DNA of 64,000 bases, taken from positions 45,922,722-45,986,721 of the forward strand of contig OX365952.1 in assembly GCA_947247005.1 (NCBI GenBank), given 5' to 3'. This document shows, piece by piece, positions 43,728-64,000 of the stretch. Source of the stretch: Spisula solida (Eukaryota; Mollusca; Bivalvia; Venerida; Mactridae). Position numbers and translations under genes: made by a program. The notes under the pieces are model-generated. The model was not told the origin of the DNA. It saw only the letters and a program-made list of their open reading frames with translations, and ran no database searches. Every line of letters starts with the position of its first letter. Position 1 is the stretch's first letter.

Positions 43728-43800
43728 TTACACGGCCAACAGAGAGCGGGCCTCGACACGGCCAACAGAGAGCGGGCCTCAGCACAGCTAACAGAGTAGA
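43728..43800. repeat. 24-bp tandem repeat, 3 copies
   Basis: ACGGCCAACAGAGAGCGGGC plus CTCG repeated, last copy diverged (ACAGCTAACAGAG). G/C-rich island within AT-rich DNA. Confidence 0.8.
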
Positions 43801-44587
43801 CAACAACAGAGTGTATATATTTAACAGGTCCTATTGGCACATAATAAGATGCAAGTCTGTTACAGGTGCCTTAAGCACTCATTCCTACACCAAAACTCTG
43901 TTCAAACATTGTTCTATTTTCAAAATTCTGCTTATGAAATTTCAAATGACCGTAATTTAGTAATACTTTTGATTTTTTCTGCAGAAAAGTTCATTCTTAA
44001 GTTTCTATTGTAGCAATTCCAGGTGATTCCCGGGAATTGTCTGATTTATCAGTACCTGATTTAATCAATTTCATTAAAATCATATCCTAACATTTGCTCC
44101 ATTCCTTTATGTTGTTAGAGATCTGACTACATTCCGTACACTCAGGTCATATCAAATGATCTCTCTGGCACACACTGACGTCACATAGCCTCAGCAGACT
44201 TTCACTGCACTTTCAGATTTGTGAAAGAAACAATTTGATCGGATGACGTAAAGGTCAGATCGACATGACCCCATACGGAGGAGTGAAGCGTAATAAGGGT
44301 CTGATTTTAATGAGATTGTGATTTAATCATCCATGTCCGTCTGTAAGCTACACAAAAACAGCCCCCACTGTGTACCGGGTATATTTAACATTATACAAAG
44401 ATGAGATGTTTATATACTAAACGTTTCAAAACAAAATTCAATACATAAATCCAGACTTTATTCATAAAGACAACATAGGTCACAAAATTAGAAACAAATT
44501 AATGACTTTGCAGTAGAATATGTTACAAATATAATATCATACATTTTGTGATTTAGTCGAGATAACATGGATACTTGTATAAGATTG

Positions 44588-44885
44588 ATCTCGTTCACCG
44601 TAAAACAAGATTATTATATGATCTCATTCTCTGTAAAACAAGATTATTATATGATCTCATTCTCTGTAAAACAAGATTATTATATGATCTCATTCACCGT
44701 AAAACAAGATTATTATATGATCTCATTCTCTGTAAAACAAGATTATTATATGATCTCATTCTCTGTAAAACAAGATTATTATATGATCTCGTTCACCGTA
44801 AAACAAGATTATTATATGATCTCATTCTGTAAAACAAGATTATTATATGATCTCATTCTGTCAAACAAGATCATTATAGACTGGC
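44588..44885. repeat. 33-bp minisatellite, about 9 copies
   Basis: Unit CTGTAAAACAAGATTATTAT plus ATGATCTCATT, with a CACCGTAAAAC variant interleaved. Opens frames of 85-110 codons that are artefacts. Confidence 0.93.
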
Positions 44886-45249
44886 CATACAATTACTAAG
44901 TTACTAAGTTAGCAACATGGAAATATCAGCACATTTCGCAAATTTACTAAATTCACCAATATATCATCTAGCAATTTTTTTTTGAAATTTTGATAATCGC
45001 GAATATTTGCAAATGTCTGACATTCAGAATTCACGAACATTTGACCTGCAGATATATCCACGTATACAGTACTCAAGAAATAATTTCCACATGATATACA
45101 AACTACACTCTGTATATGGAGAAAAGAACAACTTTAATATTATGCATAACGCAACCATGATTTTTGGGTTAAAGTATCAACATAGGAAGAAGGAAAATAA
45201 ACACTGGTGATAAAATGAAAGGCGGGAATATGAAAACATGAGAAATCAG

Positions 45250-45334
45250 CTCTGCGTTCAATGTGATGCAAGTTTCGTACCTGGTAGGTAACAGGTGTAA
45301 AACGTGCGTCACGTAATTCTCCATTGAACGCAGG
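45250..45334. mobile_element. Short palindromic MITE (CTGCGTTCAAT ends), copy 2
   Basis: CTGCGTTCAATG at the left and CATTGAACGCAG at the right. Shares TTTCGTACCTGG and GTGCGTCAC with 3774-3880. Confidence 0.75.
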
Positions 45335-46536
45335 GCTGTTACAAAACTGATCGATACATGTATGTAGTTTTATCAATATTGGACAGTTTATGGAACAGTA
45401 ATACAATTTCATCACTATTTTTCTAAATTTCGGCACAAGTATTATACAACTGAATGATTAATGGTACAATGCATGATGGACAACATGAACTAATACGCTG
45501 CCATATCTCGGCCTAAAATAAAGTATTGTTTCTTTCCCTCCATCAACCAATGCCATTAAGTGTTGGAAAGGAAGGTAGGACATTTTTTAAATCATTTTTT
45601 TACAAAAGAAAAGAACTATTTACGCTAATCCTCTCCATTTTTTATTATTTAAGTTAACATGTCAAAGGGTAGCTGAACGGCTGAAAGCAGCCCTCGAAAT
45701 TTGGGAACTGAACTTATTTTATTTCTCAGTGAATTTTACAGGTAGGGGGGATATTGGCATGTAGTTTATTATTATTATTATTAGGTAGCAAAAGGGAAGA
45801 AACAATATTCTATCTTAGGCCCAAACTCATTTACAATACCAATAATCACTTTCCACTTGCTAATTTGGAAACACCAGTAATGAAACCTCAAATTCAAATT
45901 AAGACAAAAAAAATAAATTATTTCTAAAAAATTGAAATTTTTTGTTTTGGTCACCGATGTAATGAATTAACAACACATAAAATCATAACATACAGTGCAA
46001 CACAACAAACTTATACCATCAATATATCATTAACAGAAGTTTAACTAAAGATGTATGGTTACCATATATGAAACATAAACAATCAATAAAAATCTATATA
46101 TTTGTATCTGACTGATCAACGACATATGATCGGTACTTTCCGTGATTAGCTGATCTGTATAATCCGAGGGTTGTCCCCAAAACTGTCGTAACTGCTCATT
46201 ATTAAAGAAGGATGTACAAAAGTCTTGCAGGCAACCCTCAATTAATTTTGTATTTGTATTAAATTATCATAAAGATGTATAATAAATGAAGTTGGAATCC
46301 AAACACTTGTTTCAAAGCGTTGAAGTTTGAAATGAGGTGAAAGAAGGATTAAGTGAACATTCCTGTTACAGAAGCCCAATAGAGAAGATAACTTACTGAC
46401 CTAATTGTTATAATCAAACATTATATTGTGAGCACCATATTAAACACATGTCATAGACTCCCCATAGTGTATTTGTATTTCTTAAGAACTGTAAATGTTA
46501 ATAGTATTTAACTCTTTAATGATGAGATAGTATATT

Positions 46537-47045
46537 TTAACTGATCCAAGGACAATAACTGACCATATGTTGTAGCAGTCAACTGATCCAAGGACAATAA
46601 CTGACCATATGTAGTAGCGGTCAACTGATCCAAGGACAATAACTGACCATATGTTGTAGCGGTCAACTGATCCAAGGACAATAACTGACCATATGTTGTA
46701 GCAGTCAACTGATCCAAGGACAATAACTGACCATATGTTGTAGCGGTCAACTGATCCAAGGACAATAACTGACCATATGTTGTAGCAGTCAACTGATCCA
46801 AGGACAATAACTGACCATATGTTGTAACAGTCAACTGATCCAAGGACAATAACTGACCATATGTAGTAGCGGTCAACTGACCCAAGGACAATAACTGACC
46901 ATATGTTGTAGTGGTCAAACTGATCCAAGGACAACAACTGACTATATGTTGTAGCGGTCAACTGATCCAAGGACAATAACTGACCATATGTTGTAGCGGT
47001 CAACTGACTCAAGGACAATAACTGACCATACATAGTAGCGGTCTT
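46537..47045. repeat. 42-bp minisatellite, about 12 copies
   Basis: Unit CAACTGATCCAAGGACAATA plus ACTGACCATATGTTGTAGCGGT. Period 42 gives long minus-strand frames (196 and 136 codons) that are artefacts of the array. Confidence 0.95.
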
Positions 47046-48224
47046 AACAAAATATAACAACAATACATACAAAACAGTTCAAGAGCATTCCAATTTCAAC
47101 ATTTGAATATAATATCAAGACTGTTTAACAGTCTAGAGGTTTTAATATAATTAACAATATCCTACTTTATTTATTTCATATTTCATTTATTTACTAATAC
47201 TTAAATAAACAGAAGGATGGCATGGTTTTAACCATGCACATCATTTCAAATACTGAACCACAGGAAACTGTGAAGGTTTTACTTGTTGGAAAATCTAAGA
47301 TTCAACAAACATTTGAATTTGGACAAAAGTACAGGTATTGCTTTAACTTACACAATCTTTTTCTTTTTATAAATCATATTTGATTCGATAAAAATCCCAC
47401 AATGGCATACTCTAGCCAGTACCGTGTCGGATAGTAGAATGACAAAAGAAATGGTTACATTTGTCTCAAAAACCTTCGCCATACCGTATGTGTAGTCATC
47501 TTTAATCTCAGAAACCTCAACCATACTGAACGTAAGTTGTAATAACTCCAGTCAGCCTTATAGACCAATAATTTATTATGTAACATTAAATAGATTTAAA
47601 TACTGCTTGGTGTTTTAAAACAATCTACTTAGTTTTTCAAGCAAACAAATATACAGTTTGTACAATAACTTGGGATATCAGTCGGAGCTACTGAACTACC
47701 AAGTCAAGATATTGTAACCCAACCAGAGAAAGCAAGGCTAAAGCATTACTTCTCAAAATTTGCATTGAAAACGTTCAACAAAAGTTAGCATCAATTCTAG
47801 CATAATTCTATAATACACAGAACTTCGATACAGAAAATACAGGAGATTTCATACTTGTGCATTATTTAATTTCCCAGAACATTTCAATGTTCATAGTTCA
47901 AAATTTGAGGCATTCTTTCAACATGAAAAAACATAAAATGCCGCAGCCTGTGATAATTTCCAACTAACACATCCTGCTTTTAATTATAACTTTGTTCCCT
48001 GATGGATTTGGTGCTCTTTAATTTCAAGTTTTCCTTTTTCATAATCAATAATTTTAGAGACTTTGAAATGTGAAACATTGAAACATTTAATCCCAGGTTT
48101 ATCCCCCTTGGTGCAAGATGCCGTAATAAAGAACTCAACACGAAGGCCACAGTTCTTTTATTTTTAGGTTTTCAGGAAAAATATTCTGCTAGGAGGGAAT
48201 AGACAAATTACAAGAAGATCACAA

Positions 48225-48347
48225 GGGCCCTAGGTTGCACACCAGCAAATATGAGTGACCTAGGTTGCACACCATCAAATGTGTGAGTGACCTAGGTTGC
48301 ACACCATCAAATGTGTGAGCGACCTAGGTTGCACACCATCAAATGTG
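48225..48347. repeat. About 32-bp tandem repeat, 4 copies
   Basis: Unit CCTAGGTTGCACACCATCAA plus ATGTGTGAG.GA; the first copy lacks part of the unit. Confidence 0.88.
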
Positions 48348-48942
48348 TGAGCAACATACGCTCCCCCTGAGGGCCTCCTGTTATTTTTCCATCACTCCTC
48401 CCAACACCAAAATTTTCAAAACACAATTTTTTTTCAGGTCCTACCCCTCCCAGGCATTATTCTCTGAACAGCCCTCAGGAAAGTTCCTATATTTGGTAAA
48501 TCAAGGTGCAGGGGATGATGTTATAATGTACAAATGAACAGATGATTCACATAAAATGTTGCTACTCAAGAAAAAAATATTACATAACTGAAAATATACG
48601 GTGATACCATTTTTATAGATTAACAAAAACATACAACAACATAAAACCAAGATAAAATCAGCACAATTTGCAAACACAACAATACATGTGTAACAAACAG
48701 CACTTAATATAAGGACAATAACGAGTTGTAGGTAGCATTAATATACACTAGACAATAAATTTGCATTCACTAAGAAACAAGTCCGTCCAGTGTTCCCCTA
48801 TCCAAAACAACAACGCTGGTTCATTGGAGTGAAAATTCAAAAAATATGAGTGAATTTTATGATTACGAAGTTCTTATGAACAACACCAGACAATTCTACT
48901 TCCTGTTAGAAATCTTGACTGGTTCCAGAACAGTTCTGTGTT

Positions 48943-62317
<13,375 letters not shown>

Positions 62318-64000
62318 GTTACCTATAGTAGCAATATTATCCTGTAACAATGCTTCGACTGATACAAGACAACTGTACAATAACAACAGTTTCTCTATAT
62401 TCAACGTTAGAGCTACACCAACACTTTCTAATAACTGGCTCAATGATAACGCTAAACCAACACTTTCTATCAACTGACTTCAGTTTCTCAATTCAACAAT
62501 ATAGCTACACTAAGTCTTCAGAACAACTGGCATTCAACAACTGATCAACTAGTTTTATATTCAGTTATAAACTCGACACTTTATGCTAATGTGCTAATAT
62601 GATTCCAGCTTCCAAGCATATTAAATTTAGCTGTGAATTATTCAGCAGAAACTCTCAACAGTTTGTCCATCACTGGAGATACTAGAACAAATGTTGAATG
62701 TACTATAATAACACAAATAGAATGATTCAGTATTCAGTCCTCGATCCAGTATTCTTACACAAGCATTCCCATCCCATAATATTGGCCAATAACAAGTATG
62801 GCAAACCGATTTTATTCAGTATTTATTCAGTGTTTATTTAGGCTTAATACTAAAGCTAAGATAAAATTCCTGGGTGAAGTTCTTATTCCTGTGCTCACTT
62901 CACGACCCACATATCTAGGAGACCCTGACACACCAGAAAGTTTAAATACACTATGAACCACGAGGATACACACACCAAGCAAGTAACACAGCAAATATCC
63001 CACAATACACACAGCCGTGTCTATAAAACTCGCAGTGATCTCATGTACATGCACTTGTATAGGCTGAGGTTGTTCTATACATTGATACCGAGGATTGGAT
63101 TCGCCATGATTACCCCCCAGCCAATGACTTTATAGCTGCATACACAAGATATTGTATAGACGTATGGCAAACACTTAAGCCAGCTAGCTCTAATATATCC
63201 TGAATAAATGTATGACAAAGTTGTCAGTCTCGACAAAGAGGAGCTTTCATGCTAGTTATTGCCCCAGGCAAACAGTAAACTTATCGCAAACTAGAGATAA
63301 GGCCAAAGATATATAATCTTTGTGTTTTATCTCTTTATGTAGAATACGAGGAATGTAGGGGTTCATGATTTGGCGACTGTAGTAAAGGCAAATATTATTA
63401 CAGCAAAGTTATCATGTCGACCTAACTTTTATTAGCCTAAGCCTGGGAAAATTAAATTTAAATAGAAATAAACCATGACACTGTATAGTGAAGTAATAAG
63501 ATTATTACATTATAAGAAGGATCGCAACGTAAATACTTAAACCCCTTTAAAAAAGGGTTTTTACCCAATTATAGTTACAATAAGATTTTTATCAATAAAA
63601 TTCAAATAATTTCACACACAGCGACAGTTAAAAGGCAATTTTATATAGGTGTCAAAAACAATTATACACCTTTGGCCTTAATTAAGCTTTAATGTGTAAA
63701 ACAGGAAATAGGGATATCTTTTAAGTGAAAGCAATAAAAATATAGCCTTAGTCTTTTCTCACCCTGGGGAATATTTGGGGACAAATGATAAAATCTTGTC
63801 CATTCATATCAAATTTGTTATGATATAAAATATATATAAGATAAGATCAAAACATGAAACAATTTGTGACTATTATCTTAACAACAAACAAACAAGTATG
63901 CCAGTATGAGATTGTACACACTGATCTACTTTCTATTTGAACCTTAATTTATTTATACATGTGTGTGCCCCCTAGCATTTAGTAAGCAAGGAAGTAGAAA
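62318..64000. other. 5' flank of the RNF38/44-like gene
   Basis: Presumed 5' UTR, upstream exon(s) and promoter; none can be placed from sequence. AT-rich, no recognised repeat. Confidence 0.35.

Larger units (their letters stand above)
41868..48942 (-). other. Possible long 3' UTR or 3' flank of the RNF38/44-like gene
   Basis: Seven kb of AT-rich DNA downstream of the RING gene stop, with no recognised exon and few transposons, in contrast to the repeat-rich DNA just beyond. A minus-strand AATAAA at 41871-41876 could mark a distal end, and many other AATAAA hexamers occur before it. Vertebrate RNF38/RNF44 mRNAs have long 3' UTRs. The extent here is inference only. Confidence 0.3.

Noticed and set aside
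46482..47072. 196- and 136-codon minus-strand frames
   Set aside because: Products of the 42-bp tandem repeat; no start context, splice sites or domain.
62318..62473. Longer N-terminus of the RING protein starting at 62473
   Set aside because: The frame is open but the sequence is low-complexity Leu/Ser-rich, unlike family N-termini, and the ATG at 62317 has a better context. Not excluded without RNA.

Overview
This is animal genomic DNA: AT-rich, with short coding exons bounded by GT/AG splice sites, long introns, and dense minisatellites, MITEs and tRNA-derived SINEs. The proteins are metazoan. The repeat style (GACG runs, AGGTCA-rich interspersed repeats, TA-flanked elements carrying minisatellite cores) resembles marine molluscs, most likely a bivalve. 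That taxonomic guess is inference; nothing here identifies a species.

Two protein genes can be rebuilt completely from the sequence, both on the minus strand. (1) At 7256-29754 there is a 10-coding-exon gene for a 537-residue major facilitator transporter of the SLC49 family, closest by motifs to SLC49A3 (MFSD7). All intron phases agree and the exons sum to 1614 nt. (2) At 48943-62317 there is an 8-coding-exon gene for a 473-residue RING-H2 E3 ubiquitin ligase of the RNF38/RNF44 type, with matching phases and 1422 nt in total. A third gene on the plus strand ends near 3753. Only three putative 3' exons are seen (1458-1535, 2338-2406, 3337-3753) and I do not recognise it.

Layout: 1-312 satellite; 1-4.8 kb 3' end of the unknown plus-strand gene, interrupted by SINEs and MITEs; 6.1-6.6 kb 22-bp minisatellite; 7.3-29.8 kb SLC49A3-like gene, whose 11.3-kb intron 2 holds a 44-bp satellite split by a TA-flanked insertion and a 4.9-kb element with long terminal inverted repeats around a minisatellite; 29.8-41.9 kb intergenic repeats, including an 18-bp array, a long hairpin and a 5-kb TA-flanked element filled with about 69 copies of a 61-bp unit; 41.9-48.9 kb AT-rich DNA that may be a long 3' UTR of the RING gene; 48.9-62.3 kb RING gene; 62.3-64 kb its 5' flank.

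The two minus-strand genes have no obvious functional link. The most unusual signal is at 11097-11945, where the 3' end of SLC49A3-like exon 6 and its splice donor have been tandemly copied about 16 times into the following intron. The window shows no bacterial operon, CRISPR array, intact transposase or other evident multi-gene system.
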